From: Saccharophagus sp. K07
GTDB taxonomy: Bacteria > Pseudomonadota > Gammaproteobacteria > Pseudomonadales > Cellvibrionaceae
DNA: 64,000 bases
Reading direction: 5' to 3'
Assembly: GCF_014336955.1 (NCBI RefSeq)
Contig: NZ_QRAI01000001.1
Coordinates: 682,001-746,000 of the forward strand
Shown here: positions 53,721-62,914 of the stretch, piece after piece
Position numbering within the stretch: the stretch's first letter is position 1
Layout: each line of letters starts with the position of its first letter
Made by a program: the position numbers and the translations under genes
Notes under the pieces: generated by a model
What the model saw: the letters and a program-made list of their open reading frames with translations, nothing else
Databases searched by the model: none
Told to the model about the DNA's origin: nothing

Positions 53721-54177
53721 TATAACTCTGGCCCCGTCGCGAATCTATGCGGGAGGATTACTGCTGTTGTATGGCATATCCTTCCCGATCTTATTGTTTG
53801 CAAATTTGCCTATCTTCCTCCGACTGCTGCTGTTGTTGGCCGCAGCAGGTTTGTCGGTGCATGCTTGGCGCGCCTGGCGAAAGGTAATGTCGTTTCAACG
53901 CTTGCTGGTGCTGCCAGATGGGTTTCGCTTGGTCAGAGTGGATGGCGAGGAAATAGAGGCAAAGGGCGGGGCAAAATCCTTGCTCACCGGTCATTTGATC
54001 ATTTTGCATCTTGTATCGGCGCAAGGTGTGTATTGGCTGCCTTTGTTGCTGGATTCAGCAGATGCGGAAGATTTGCGGCGGCTGCGAGTATGGTTGCGCT
54101 GCCGTTACTCCGATTTGTCCCTCAATAAACCCGATTTGTCCTTCAATAAAAAAGTATCGGCTAGACACAAGATCTAG
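53701..54177 (+). CDS. ygfX: YgfX/CptA-like membrane protein
   Basis: This 158-residue protein has two adjacent N-terminal membrane helices (YAGGLLLLYGISFPILLFA and LRLLLLLAAAGLSVHAW) and a cytoplasmic C-terminal beta-rich part, the YgfX pattern. In E. coli it pairs with sdhE and has been called a toxin acting on FtsZ and MreB (CptA). The GTG start at 53701 overlaps sdhE by 20 bases; TTG 53683 is an alternative. The C terminus carries a tandem seven-residue repeat (SDLSLNK then PDLSFNK) encoded by a 21-base duplication (54110-54150). Confidence 0.8.
   Translation: MSALQLDITLAPSRIYAGGLLLLYGISFPILLFANLPIFLRLLLLLAAAGLSVHAWRAWRKVMSFQRLLVLPDGFRLVRVDGEEIEAKGGAKSLLTGHLIILHLVSAQGVYWLPLLLDSADAEDLRRLRVWLRCRYSDLSLNKPDLSFNKKVSARHKI
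54110..54150 (+). repeat. 21-base tandem duplication in the ygfX 3' end
   Basis: CCGATTTGTCC(C/T)TCAATAAA occurs twice in direct succession with one difference, in frame, so it adds seven residues to YgfX. It lies immediately before the 12-base inverted repeat at 54154. Confidence 0.85.
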
Positions 54178-54184
54178 CCGATAC
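54154..54184. terminator. Inverted repeat across the ygfX stop
   Basis: GTATCGGCTAGA and TCTAGCCGATAC form a perfect 12-base stem around CACAAGA. The ygfX stop lies inside it. There is no T-run, so it may act as a weak or protein-dependent terminator or a protein-binding site. Confidence 0.5.
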
Positions 54185-54266
54185 TCACCACCACTACTTC
54201 CTGTAACCCTGTTTCTTCGATTCTTCCTTCTTTTAATTAACTCGATTCACTTCTCGAGAAATTCGT

Positions 54267-54671
54267 TTATTGCGTCTCTACGCTTGTTCTGCGGGCCATA
54301 AAGTCGAGGACTTGGCGACGCAGTTGGATGATGCGGCCTTTGAGTTTTTCATTACCGGCAGTCAACTGTTGGCAAAGCGTGGTTTTGGCTGTGAGTTGCT
54401 CTCTCAGCACCTGATTTTCGTTGTAGATCTGATCCAGCAATTTGTTTTGGTCAGCGACCAGCGCTTGCAGATTGGCCAATTCATTGGTGGAAGGCAATGA
54501 GTCCGGTTTGACGTTGAGGCGTGCGATATAACGGCGCAATTTACTGGTTTTGGCTCTTTCAGCTTCCAGGGCGGCATTTAGACGGCGGCAACGCTCTTGG
54601 TATTTAGCCAACAACTCGGCATCGCTAAGAGTTTGAGATGCGATAGCGGATTGTATTTGCGGAGCTGCCAT
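54267..54671 (-). CDS. Coiled-coil hypothetical protein
   Basis: This 134-residue cytoplasmic protein is almost wholly helical and predicted coiled coil: LLAKYQERCRRLNAALEAERA, ELANLQALVADQNKLLDQIY and EKLKGRIIQLRRQVLDFMA. ATG 54671 has a perfect AGGAGG six bases upstream, so expression is likely strong. I do not recognise a named family. It stands alone between ygfX and the cellobiose phosphorylase gene. Confidence 0.75.
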   Translation of the reverse strand: MAAPQIQSAIASQTLSDAELLAKYQERCRRLNAALEAERAKTSKLRRYIARLNVKPDSLPSTNELANLQALVADQNKLLDQIYNENQVLREQLTAKTTLCQQLTAGNEKLKGRIIQLRRQVLDFMARRTSVETQ

Positions 54672-54796
54672 GATTCCTCCTGTGTTGTGCAAAATGCAAC
54701 CAGTAAGGACAGTGTAGGTTGTGGCAAAGAGCTTCCATATCCTCCGGATGGCTAAATCCGGATCGGCGGGTTTGGTTAAGGGCTAGGCCGGATGGC

Positions 54797-54826
54797 CAAA
54801 AAAAGGCCAGTCATAAGACTGGCCTT
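54797..54826 (-). terminator. Terminator of the cellobiose phosphorylase gene
   Basis: On the minus strand GGCCAGTC-TTAT-GACTGGCC followed by seven T, about 30 bases past the stop at 54854. Confidence 0.9.
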
Positions 54827-54853
54827 TGACGAGGGCAGGGGTGTTGAGCTTTC

Positions 54854-57289
54854 TTAGCCCAGTACCACTTCCACGTTTGCTTCGCTTCCGGCTGGCAGGA
54901 TTGGCAGTATGTTTCCGTCAATGGCTTCGCCGTTGACAGTGATGCTCTTGATGCCTTTGCTCACACCGTTCGGGTTGGAAACGTTGATGTGATAGGTCGC
55001 GCCGCGGAATTTACGGCTGACTTTGAAGCCTTTCCAGCCTTTCGGAATACATGGGTTGACGGACAAACCGTTGTAATCCGGCTTCACACCCAGGATGTAC
55101 TGAGTGATCGCAGCGAAGTTCCAGGCAGCTGTACCAGTCAACCAGGAGTTTTTCGCTTCACCGGGTTTGTAGGCGTCTTTACCGGCGATCATCTGCGCGT
55201 ACACATAGGGCTCAACTTTGTGCAGATCGCTGATTTCTTCCAGGTAGGCCGGAGCAATCTTGCTGTAGTACTCGAACGCGCGGTCGCCATTGCCCACGAG
55301 CGTTTCGGCGATCATGATCCATGGGTTGTTGTGGCAGAAAATGCCGGCGTTTTCTTTATAACCGGCGGGGTAGGTGGAGATTTCACCGTACTCGATGTAG
55401 TACTTGGTGAACGCAGGTTGTTGCAGAACTATACCGTATGGAGTGTCGAGCCACTTCTTAACGGATTCGAGCGACTTGTGTACCAAGCCGTCTTCCAGGC
55501 CGATACCGGCCATGCCGCAGAAGCCTTGTGATTCGATGAAGATCTTGCCTTCTTCGTTCTCGTTGCTGCCCACTTTGTTGCCATAGTAGTCGTAAGCGCG
55601 CAGGTACCATTCGCCGTCCCAGCCGTGTTTTTTCACTGCTTCGATCATGGCGTCGACGTGCTTCTGAGCTTCAGCTGCTTCGGCGTCTTTACCAACTTGT
55701 TTGCACAGTTTGACGAACTCTTTGCCATACAGAACGAACAGACCGGCGATCATCAAAGATTCGGCGGTACGGCCCATCTTGTTGTTGGTGGTCTGGAAGG
55801 ACTCGTTGGGCTCGCTGGAGAAGCAGTTCAGGTTCAAGCAATCGTTCCAGTCTGCACGGCCAATCAATGGCAGGCCGTGGGGGCCCAGGTTGTTGACGGT
55901 GAAGTAGAAGGAGCGCTTCAAGTGTTCGAAGTGGCTGGTAGCCTTGCTCTCGTCGTTGTCGTAAGGAACTTTGGCGTCCAGGATGGAGTAGTCGCCGGTT
56001 TCCTTGATGTAATCGGTAGTGGACAGGATCAGCCACAGCGGGTCGTCGTTGAAGTTGCCGCCGATGGCGTTGTTACCGCGTTTGGTGAGCGGTTGATACT
56101 GGTGATACGCAGAACCGTCTTCAAACTGGGTAGACGCGATGTCGATGATACGCTCGCGCGCGCGCTCGGGAACTTGGTGCACGAAACCGATCAAGTCCTG
56201 GTTGGAGTCGCGGAAGCCCATACCGCGGCCGATACCGGATTCGAAGAAGGACGCAGAGCGGCTCATGTTGAAGGTCACCATGCACTGGTACTGGTTCCAG
56301 ATGTTGACCATGCGGTCCAGACGCTCGTCGCCACTGTTGACCTGGTAAGTCTCCAGCAGGTTGCTCCAGTAGTTTTTCAGTCTTTCGAGTTCAGCGTTAA
56401 CTTTTTCCACGCTGTCAAAACGAGCGATCAACGCTTTGGCAGGTTCTTTGTTGATAACGCCTTTGCTTTCCCATTTATTGTCTTTGTCGACTTCGATGTA
56501 GCCGAGCACGAACACCAGTTCTTTGGACTCACCGGGCTGCAGTTCGATTTCCAGGTAGTGAGAAGCAATGGGCGACCAGCCGTGCGCTTCGGAGTTGCGC
56601 GGCTTGCCTTCGAATACGGCTTGCGGACGATCGAAACCGTTGTACAGGCCGATAAAAGTTTCACGATCAGTATCGAAACCTTGGATAGGTGCGTTTACGC
56701 TGTAGAACGCGTAGTGGTTGCGACGCTCTTTGAATTCGGTTTTGTGATAAATCACGGAGTCCTGGATTTCCACTTCACCGGTAGAGAAGTTGCGCTGGAA
56801 GTTGGTCATGTCGTCTTCCGCGTTCCACAAACACCACTCTACGAAAGAGAACAGCTTGAATTTTTTCGCTGCTTTGCTGGTGTTAGTGAGGGAAACTTTT
56901 TGCACTTCTGCCCAGGTGCCGAGCGGAATAAAAAACAGGGCTTCTGCTTTGATGCCATTGCGCTCGCCAGCGATTTTGGTATAGCTCAAACCGTGACGGC
57001 AGCTGTAGTTGTCCAGTTCGGCTTTAACAGGTTTCCAGCCGGGTGACCATACGTCGCCGCCGTCATTGATGTAGAAATATTTACCGCCGTTGTCGATGGG
57101 CACATTGTTGTAGCGGTAACGGGTCAGACGACGGAATTTTGCGTCTTTATAAAAGGTGTAGCCGCCAGCAGTGTTGGAGATCAGCGAGAAGAAATCTTCG
57201 TTGCCAAGATAGTTGATCCACGGCCATGGCGTTTGCGGATTCGTGATGACATATTCGCGGGCAGCGTCGTCAAAATGACCAAATTTCAT
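54854..57289 (-). CDS. cbp94A: Cellobiose phosphorylase (GH94)
   Basis: This intracellular enzyme splits cellobiose with phosphate to glucose 1-phosphate and glucose, saving one ATP. The 811-residue protein has the GH94 order: N-terminal beta-sandwich ([20 protein letters not shown]), helical linker, (alpha/alpha)6 catalytic domain with [21 protein letters not shown] and the general acid Asp in [15 protein letters not shown] near residue 490, and a C-terminal sheet. Length and motifs match Cellvibrio cellobiose phosphorylases; laminaribiose or cellodextrin phosphorylase is less likely. It has no signal peptide. It is divergent from a DUF4380 gene across 624 bases. Symbol by analogy to Cellvibrio naming. 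Confidence 0.93.
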   Translation of the reverse strand: MKFGHFDDAAREYVITNPQTPWPWINYLGNEDFFSLISNTAGGYTFYKDAKFRRLTRYRYNNVPIDNGGKYFYINDGGDVWSPGWKPVKAELDNYSCRHGLSYTKIAGERNGIKAEALFFIPLGTWAEVQKVSLTNTSKAAKKFKLFSFVEWCLWNAEDDMTNFQRNFSTGEVEIQDSVIYHKTEFKERRNHYAFYSVNAPIQGFDTDRETFIGLYNGFDRPQAVFEGKPRNSEAHGWSPIASHYLEIELQPGESKELVFVLGYIEVDKDNKWESKGVINKEPAKALIARFDSVEKVNAELERLKNYWSNLLETYQVNSGDERLDRMVNIWNQYQCMVTFNMSRSASFFESGIGRGMGFRDSNQDLIGFVHQVPERARERIIDIASTQFEDGSAYHQYQPLTKRGNNAIGGNFNDDPLWLILSTTDYIKETGDYSILDAKVPYDNDESKATSHFEHLKRSFYFTVNNLGPHGLPLIGRADWNDCLNLNCFSSEPNESFQTTNNKMGRTAESLMIAGLFVLYGKEFVKLCKQVGKDAEAAEAQKHVDAMIEAVKKHGWDGEWYLRAYDYYGNKVGSNENEEGKIFIESQGFCGMAGIGLEDGLVHKSLESVKKWLDTPYGIVLQQPAFTKYYIEYGEISTYPAGYKENAGIFCHNNPWIMIAETLVGNGDRAFEYYSKIAPAYLEEISDLHKVEPYVYAQMIAGKDAYKPGEAKNSWLTGTAAWNFAAITQYILGVKPDYNGLSVNPCIPKGWKGFKVSRKFRGATYHINVSNPNGVSKGIKSITVNGEAIDGNILPILPAGSEANVEVVLG

Positions 57290-57913
57290 ATTGTCTATAC
57301 CTTTGTGGACTTAAATTAAATCGTTCACCATCCCTGGAAGTTCAATCAATGCTTAGGCCCTGGATCGAAGGGCTTTTTCTCGTGCAACTTGTTCTGCCGG
57401 CCACGATAAATTGGCGTACCAGGTGTTTCGCAGGACAACAGCTCTCACTGCGATGATCCCGATAGCCTAGATAACATTGGCTAGCATCTTGATCACGATG
57501 AAAATGGGTAGGGCAACCGGCGCGGTTTGCCGGCAGGTTCCCGTCGGAATATTGAATACGTCGCGTATGAATGGGGATTGGCGGTGAACGTTGGATCGTC
57601 CTTTTGCACCTGTGCCAGAACGGGTCCCCTAAATCCCCACGGACGAACACCCAAAAAAACGCGGGCATCATACTACAGATCTGGGCTGTATTTGAGCGTT
57701 TTAGCCCCGTGGAATAAAGAAATGGCGGATTTGACCATAAATATTGGACAAGGGACACAAAAGGTGGCCTTCACTGCCAATTCCCGGGGCTGGCTTGCGG
57801 CCAATCCCGGCCGGTGTTAGCGTTGGCGCCTCAATGGTGCAGCGCGGCAATGCAATCTGACCATAACCGTTCGCCCACCACCTATAACAACTCAAACCGG
57901 TTGAACAGTATCC
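57290..57913. other. Divergent control region between cbp94A and DUF4380 gene
   Basis: These 624 bases hold no gene I can support; frames such as 57342-57758 (minus) show no family features. The cbp ATG has a weak ribosome binding site. The clearest element is an imperfect palindrome at 57512-57531 (GGCAACCGGCGCGGTTTGCC, 16 of 20 symmetric positions), possibly a LacI- or GntR-type operator. I see no strong promoter boxes. Confidence 0.4.
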
Positions 57914-58753
57914 ATGGCAAGTCTCGTGCTTTTTCTTGAAGAAGGTCCTTTTCGTGTCGGCGTCGACCCCAATTTTGGCGGTCACATCATCGAATACAGT
58001 ATCAATGGCAAAAACTCGCTTGTTGAGAACAAGCCGGCGATTGGCTCCACATTTTGGCCCAGTCCCCAAAGCACTTGGGGCTGGCCTCCATTGCATGCCT
58101 TGGATAAAGGCCCTTACTTCATCGTCAGCGATGGCAAAGGCGATGATGGTCGCGGAATAGTTGTGCGCAGTGCTGTGTGCCAGCAGACAGGCCTGCAGGT
58201 GGAAAAGCGGTTTCATTTGCGCCAGGGTCGGTTGACAGTGACCTACGTCATGAGCAACCAGTCGGAAGTCGCTGTGCAATATGCACCTTGGGAAATCAGC
58301 CGGGTTGAAGGGGGCATTACGTTTTACGCGAGCATGTTGGCACCTCTGCCGCAATCCACTGGCAAAGTGCAAAGCATCGACGGCGTTTACTGGCACACCT
58401 ATCACCCGGAACAAATGTTGCCGAACGCCCACGAAAAAGTATTCGCCAATGGCTCTACCGGCTGGTTGGCAAACGTCAACAAGGGGCTGTTGTTGGTCAA
58501 ACAATTTGAACCGGTTCCGGCTGAGCTTACCGCGCCCGGTGAAGCGGAAGTGGAGATCTACAGCCACGCTGACGTGTTCAATAGTTATATCGAAGTTGAG
58601 CAGCAGGGCTCTTATGAAGTCATACCGCCAGGTGCAGCCATAGAATGGCAAGTTGTATGGCATCTGACGGAATGGAATGACGACACTGTGCAACCTGGGG
58701 ATTCCCGCTTGGTGCACGAGGTGAAAGCGCTGTTAAGCGACTACAAGCCTTAA
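57914..58753 (+). CDS. DUF4380 protein, aldose-epimerase-like fold
   Basis: This 279-residue cytoplasmic protein resembles DUF4380, related to the galactose mutarotase-like fold. It is mostly beta: PFRVGVDPNFGGHIIEYSIN, GSTFWPSPQSTWGWPPLHAL (a conserved aromatic sugar-binding-type segment), VQYAPWEISRVEGGITFYA and WLANVNKGLLLVKQFEPVPA. There is no signal peptide. It is divergent from cellobiose phosphorylase, so a role in handling glucose or a disaccharide is plausible but not shown. The ribosome binding site is weak. Confidence 0.7.
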   Translation: MASLVLFLEEGPFRVGVDPNFGGHIIEYSINGKNSLVENKPAIGSTFWPSPQSTWGWPPLHALDKGPYFIVSDGKGDDGRGIVVRSAVCQQTGLQVEKRFHLRQGRLTVTYVMSNQSEVAVQYAPWEISRVEGGITFYASMLAPLPQSTGKVQSIDGVYWHTYHPEQMLPNAHEKVFANGSTGWLANVNKGLLLVKQFEPVPAELTAPGEAEVEIYSHADVFNSYIEVEQQGSYEVIPPGAAIEWQVVWHLTEWNDDTVQPGDSRLVHEVKALLSDYKP

Positions 58754-58843
58754 TCTCGAAGCGCACAGGGGCTTGCCAAGTGGTTCGGTGGCAAGCCTTT
58801 CGCTTTGGCTGTCCATGTTGATCTATCTGATGAAGGGGGATGT

Positions 58844-59605
58844 ATGGCAGTAAAAAGAACCGCATTGGTTACAGGAGCAGGAAGTGGCATAGGGAAAGCG
58901 GTCGCGACTGGATTGGCGCGCGATGGCCACAAAGTTCTGGTAACCGACCTCAATCTCGACGCCGCCGAAGCGGTTGCGACGGAATTGCGTAATGATGGAT
59001 TGAACGCAGTCGGCCATAAGCTGGATGTTGGTCAGCAAGGCGACATTGATGTTATAGCCGCAAATCATGAGGTGGATATCCTCATCAATAATGCCGGCCT
59101 GCAATATGTCGCAAAACTGGAAGCCTTTCCGGCGGAAAAATGGCGTCAGCTGATCGATGTGTTGCTGGTGGGGCCAGCCATGTTGACCCGCGCACTGCTG
59201 CCGCAAATGAAATTCCGCGGTTTTGGGCGCATCGTCAATATAGGTTCCATTCACGCGTTAGTCGCCTCACCTTATAAAAGTGCTTATGTCGCTGCCAAGC
59301 ACGGGTTGCTTGGATTCTCCAAAACCATCGCGCTGGAAACCGCGGGATTCGATATCACGATCAATACGATTTGCCCCTCTTATGTAAAAACTCCGCTGGT
59401 GGAAAATCAGATTCGTCAGCAGGCCCAGGAGCATGGTATTTCCGAAGCGGATGTGATTAATAACATCATGCTCGAACCTATGCCGAAAAAATCCTTTATT
59501 GAAATGTCTGAATTGAGTGCCAGCGTGGCATTTCTGATATCGGACGCAGCCCGCAATATGACAGGACAGACTTTAGTGCTTGATGGGGGTTGGACAGTCA
59601 AGTAA
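58844..59605 (+). CDS. bdhA: 3-hydroxybutyrate dehydrogenase
   Basis: This is a 253-residue short-chain dehydrogenase of the 3-hydroxybutyrate dehydrogenase type, interconverting (R)-3-hydroxybutyrate and acetoacetate with NAD in PHB turnover. TGAGSGIGKAVATGLA binds NAD, NNAGLQYVA follows, and the active site is Ser in IVNIGSIHALVAS plus YVAAK. The segment TICPSYVKTPLVENQI is characteristic of this family. ATG 58844 is preceded by GGGGG; the extension to 58805 is unlikely. It leads the PHB locus, 42 bases before phaC. Confidence 0.93.
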   Translation: MAVKRTALVTGAGSGIGKAVATGLARDGHKVLVTDLNLDAAEAVATELRNDGLNAVGHKLDVGQQGDIDVIAANHEVDILINNAGLQYVAKLEAFPAEKWRQLIDVLLVGPAMLTRALLPQMKFRGFGRIVNIGSIHALVASPYKSAYVAAKHGLLGFSKTIALETAGFDITINTICPSYVKTPLVENQIRQQAQEHGISEADVINNIMLEPMPKKSFIEMSELSASVAFLISDAARNMTGQTLVLDGGWTVK

Positions 59606-59647
59606 AGCGAATCCTCGCGATCATTAATCAGCAAGGTGAGTAAATCT

Positions 59648-61480
59648 ATGACGCAGCAAGATACTGCGCAAATCCTTCAGCATTTGCACGAATTCAGCAA
59701 CCGTTTCAACGACATGATGCAGGAGGTGATTAAGCGCCTGTTGTGTCAGCAAATTCCCGCTGCAATCAATCCGTTTTTGTCTGCTCCTTCTATGACGCAA
59801 GCCATGTCTGGCGCGATAAAACTGGATGCGCGTACTTTTTTACAGCAACAAATCCAGTTCCTCGAAAAACAACAACGCCTTTGGCACAACGCCACGCAAG
59901 CGTTTATGGGAAAAAATCCCGAGCCGTTGATCAGCGAACCCGCAGGCGACAAACGTTTTAGCCATCCCGATTGGCAGGGACATCCCGCATTTAATTACGT
60001 CAAACAAGCCTACTTATTAAATGCGGAATTTATGCAGCAAATGGTGGATGCGCTGCAGTTTGAAGACCAAAAATTGGGAGAGCAGGTACGCTTTTATACA
60101 CGGCAATTGATTAATTCCATGGCGCCGACCAATTATGTGCTGACCAATCCGGAAGTCTGCCGCGAAATATTGACTTCGGAAGGTGAGTGCTTGGCTCGCG
60201 GCATAGACCGCTTTATTCGCGACCTTGAAAACAGTCCGGCGGAAGCGTTCAAAATTACTCAGGTGGAAATGCACGCATACCGGCTGGGAGAGGATTTGGC
60301 ATATACGCCGGGGAAAGTGATTTATCGCAATCGGCTGATCGAGCTTTTGCATTATTCGCCGAAGATGGAAAAAGTGCACAAGATTCCGTTGCTGATCGTC
60401 CCTCCGTTTATCAATAAATTTTATATTTTGGATCTCGATGAAAAAAAATCCCTGGTGCGTTGGTTGGTGGAGCAGGGGGTTGATGTTTTTATGATTTCCT
60501 GGGTGAATCCCGACGCATCTTATCGCGATGTGGATCTGGTCGATTACATGTTCGAAGGGTTGATCGCTGCTCTCGATGTAGTGGAAGACGTCTCTGAAAG
60601 CAAAAAAATCAATGTGGCGGGCTATTGTATCGGCGGCACCTTGGTGGGAATGGCGCAAGCTTACTTACGTGCAAAAGGTGATTTGCGTATTCATTCGATG
60701 ACGCTTTTGACCACTTTGTTTGATTTTTCGGAGCCGGGTGAAGTTGGCAACTATATGAATGAAAGCATGTTGCCGACCCTGGAAAAAAGCGTAAAAGCCA
60801 ACGGTTATCTCGATGGGCGGATTCTCGCTTTAGGGTTTAGCTTGCTGCGGGAGAATAATCTGTTCTGGTCGTTTTTCGTAGAAAATTATCTGAAAGGCAA
60901 AGACCCGGTTCCATTCGATATTTTGTATTGGAACAGCGATTCCACAAATTTACCTGCGGCGGCTTATTTGTCCTATTTGAACAAAATGTATATCGAAAAC
61001 CGCTTGCGCATACCTGGATCCATACAGATCGATGATGTGCCCTTGGATCTCGGAAAAATCGACACGCCCACCTACTGTCTGGCAGCGCAGGCGGACCATA
61101 TCGTTTTGTGGCAGGCGGCCTATCGCAGCGCCCGATTATTAGGTGGAGATGTGCGTTTTGTGCTCACAGAATCGGGCCATGTGGCCGGTGTGGTCAATCC
61201 GGCGGAGCGGGGAAAATACGGCCATTGGGTGGCCGACGGGGGTTTACCCGAAAGTCCCGCCGACTGGCTTGCGCAAGCACCGCTGGTTACAGGTTCGTGG
61301 TGGCGGGATTGGAAAACATGGTTGGAGCATAGGTCCGGCAACTGGCGCGCCGCTCGCCAGCCGGGTAATAAACGCTTTCCTCCGCTTGAGGAGGCGCCGG
61401 GCCGCTATGTCACCGTTCGGTTGGAAAAACGTCTGGATAACGAAGAGCGCCAGCGTGCTACCGATACAACACCTGCTTAA
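59648..61480 (+). CDS. phaC: Class I poly(3-hydroxyalkanoate) synthase
   Basis: PhaC polymerises 3-hydroxybutyryl-CoA on the granule surface. The 610-residue protein has the N-terminal PhaC_N region, PPFINKFYILDLDEKKSLV, the lipase-like box AGYCIGGTLVGMA with the nucleophilic Cys near residue 327, catalytic Asp in AAQADHIVLWQAAYRS and His in LTESGHVAGVVNP. The length fits class I (short-chain). ATG 59648 is preferred over GTG 59636 for its spacing from AAGGTGAG. It lies between bdhA and phaR. Confidence 0.95.
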   Translation: MTQQDTAQILQHLHEFSNRFNDMMQEVIKRLLCQQIPAAINPFLSAPSMTQAMSGAIKLDARTFLQQQIQFLEKQQRLWHNATQAFMGKNPEPLISEPAGDKRFSHPDWQGHPAFNYVKQAYLLNAEFMQQMVDALQFEDQKLGEQVRFYTRQLINSMAPTNYVLTNPEVCREILTSEGECLARGIDRFIRDLENSPAEAFKITQVEMHAYRLGEDLAYTPGKVIYRNRLIELLHYSPKMEKVHKIPLLIVPPFINKFYILDLDEKKSLVRWLVEQGVDVFMISWVNPDASYRDVDLVDYMFEGLIAALDVVEDVSESKKINVAGYCIGGTLVGMAQAYLRAKGDLRIHSMTLLTTLFDFSEPGEVGNYMNESMLPTLEKSVKANGYLDGRILALGFSLLRENNLFWSFFVENYLKGKDPVPFDILYWNSDSTNLPAAAYLSYLNKMYIENRLRIPGSIQIDDVPLDLGKIDTPTYCLAAQADHIVLWQAAYRSARLLGGDVRFVLTESGHVAGVVNPAERGKYGHWVADGGLPESPADWLAQAPLVTGSWWRDWKTWLEHRSGNWRAARQPGNKRFPPLEEAPGRYVTVRLEKRLDNEERQRATDTTPA

Positions 61481-61626
61481 CCCGTTTTATGTGCGCAGGT
61501 CTGGGCAAGCAGGGCAGGGGAGCAAGACAGGGATGAACCCGATGCCTTTTTAATGAGCTGTTATACTTCAGACATGCATGTCCGATACGCGTCGGGCGCT
61601 TTTATATAAAACGGAAGAGATGTGCT

Positions 61627-62115
61627 GTGATTACCATTAAAAAGTACCCCAATCGACGTCTCTATGACACGTCCAAGAGCCAATACGTCAATTTGGACGC
61701 AATCAAAGAATTGGTCATGACGCATAAGGAATTCGAGGTCTTGGATTCAAAAACGGGGGAAAACCTCACCAAAAATATCCTGCTGCAAATTATTACCGAG
61801 CAGGAATCCAATGATCAGCAATCGCTGCTGACGCAAACGGTTTTAAAACAGTTAATTCGATTTTATGGCAGCGATATGCAAGGCTTTATGCGTCAGTATA
61901 TAGAGCAAAGCATTGCCATGTTTCTGGAGCGTCAGGATGCGTTGCAAAGTGCAGTGTCGGAATTGATGGAGACTGCGTCGCCGTTGGCTGCGTTCAACAA
62001 AATGATGGAAACCAATATGAATTGGTGGCGCCAATTTACCGGAGTGGATCCCATGGCGGCTCACAAACCCAACGGTGGAAGCGGGGATAAATCCGCTCCT
62101 GAAGAACCAAAATAA
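61627..62115 (+). CDS. phaR: PHA synthesis repressor PhaR
   Basis: PhaR senses PHB and represses phasin genes; free PhaR binds DNA and is titrated by granules. The 162-residue protein has the N-terminal PHB/PHA accumulation regulator DNA-binding domain (IKKYPNRRLYDTSKSQYVNL) and the following domain (TQTVLKQLIRFYGSDMQGFMRQYIEQS). The start is GTG 61627 with GAAGAGA upstream. Two phasin genes follow, the likely targets. Confidence 0.95.
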   Translation: MITIKKYPNRRLYDTSKSQYVNLDAIKELVMTHKEFEVLDSKTGENLTKNILLQIITEQESNDQQSLLTQTVLKQLIRFYGSDMQGFMRQYIEQSIAMFLERQDALQSAVSELMETASPLAAFNKMMETNMNWWRQFTGVDPMAAHKPNGGSGDKSAPEEPK

Positions 62116-62224
62116 TTTTGTTTTGCAGACGACCAACCTCCTTAACGACCAGTCTCTTATAGCATAGGCGTGTTCCTTTATAGCAAAAGAGTCTAAAAGG
62201 ATTCTTTTGCGGCGCAGCAAGTCG

Positions 62225-62254
62225 TTGACCCTCCGTGTTTTCCCGTCCTAAACT
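62225..62254 (+). promoter_or_regulatory. Promoter of the first phasin gene
   Basis: TTGACC (62225-62230) and TAAACT (62249-62254) are 18 bases apart, about 60 bases before the phasin ATG. The bases after it (CATATTGCAATGCAGCAATG) contain TTGC/GCAA motifs that could bind PhaR, whose known sites include TGC-rich repeats. Confidence 0.5.
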
Positions 62255-62315
62255 AAAGTCATATTGCAATGCAGCAATGTGGCGGTTTGAGTCTTTCATC
62301 CATCGGAGATCGGTC

Positions 62316-62630
62316 ATGTACGAGAAATTTTTCGAGCAAGCGCAATCAAGTCTGAAGCCCATTAGCGAATTGGTAGCTCTCAACGCCAAGATTTTTGAGC
62401 AGGCAGCGGAGAAGCAAGCGGCGTTCTTCAAAGATTTCGTTAATGACAGCATCGCTTTCACCAAGGAACTCAGTTCGCAGAAAGACTATTCCGGTATCTA
62501 CCAAACTCAAAAAGCCTATTTGGAAAATCTGCAAGAGAAGTGGATTGCTGCATCTACAGACGCTTACGAAACCTTTACTGCCAACCAAGAAAAAATTGGT
62601 GAAGTCTTTAAACGCACAACCGCGGTTTAA
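62316..62630 (+). CDS. Phasin (PHB granule surface protein)
   Basis: This 104-residue, fully helical amphipathic protein matches the phasin_2 pattern: MYEKFFEQAQSSLKPISELVALNAKIFEQ, KQAAFFKDFVNDSIAFTKEL and LENLQEKWIAASTDAYETFTA. Phasins coat PHB granules and control their size. The start has CGGAGA upstream. It has its own promoter and terminator and shares its opening (MYEKxFEQ) with the next gene, so the two are paralogues. Confidence 0.9.
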   Translation: MYEKFFEQAQSSLKPISELVALNAKIFEQAAEKQAAFFKDFVNDSIAFTKELSSQKDYSGIYQTQKAYLENLQEKWIAASTDAYETFTANQEKIGEVFKRTTAV

Positions 62631-62726
62631 TTGATCGGTAATCTTCAGTTAATTCTGGTAACTGATGATTGGATCCATTGGAAATTGTTGTTGGGTAAGT
62701 CCTCATCCTACGGGTTCATCCCCGGA

Positions 62727-62753
62727 AGCCTGACAAGAGTCAGGCTTTTTTAT
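62727..62753 (+). terminator. Terminator of the first phasin gene
   Basis: AGCCTGAC-AAGA-GTCAGGCT followed by a T-rich run, about 97 bases after the stop. Confidence 0.9.
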
Positions 62754-62914
62754 TGAACAATCGGATTCTATTTACTGATTTTATTGCAGCAGCGGATGAA
62801 TTTTTATTGCAAAGGATAAAGAAACTAGCGGAATTTTAAGTTTCTGAGCAAATCCTACGAAATCACGCAGGTGAAATAACCGCGTCCAGTGAATGTCAAC
62901 GAGGAGCTGTGACT

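Noticed and set aside
55625-57046. 473-codon plus-strand frame
   Set aside because: Lies entirely antisense to the GH94 gene, whose frame has full family motifs; composition is that of a codon-bias shadow.
57701-58717. 338-codon minus-strand frame
   Set aside because: Antisense to the DUF4380 gene; no family features and His/Arg-rich shadow composition.
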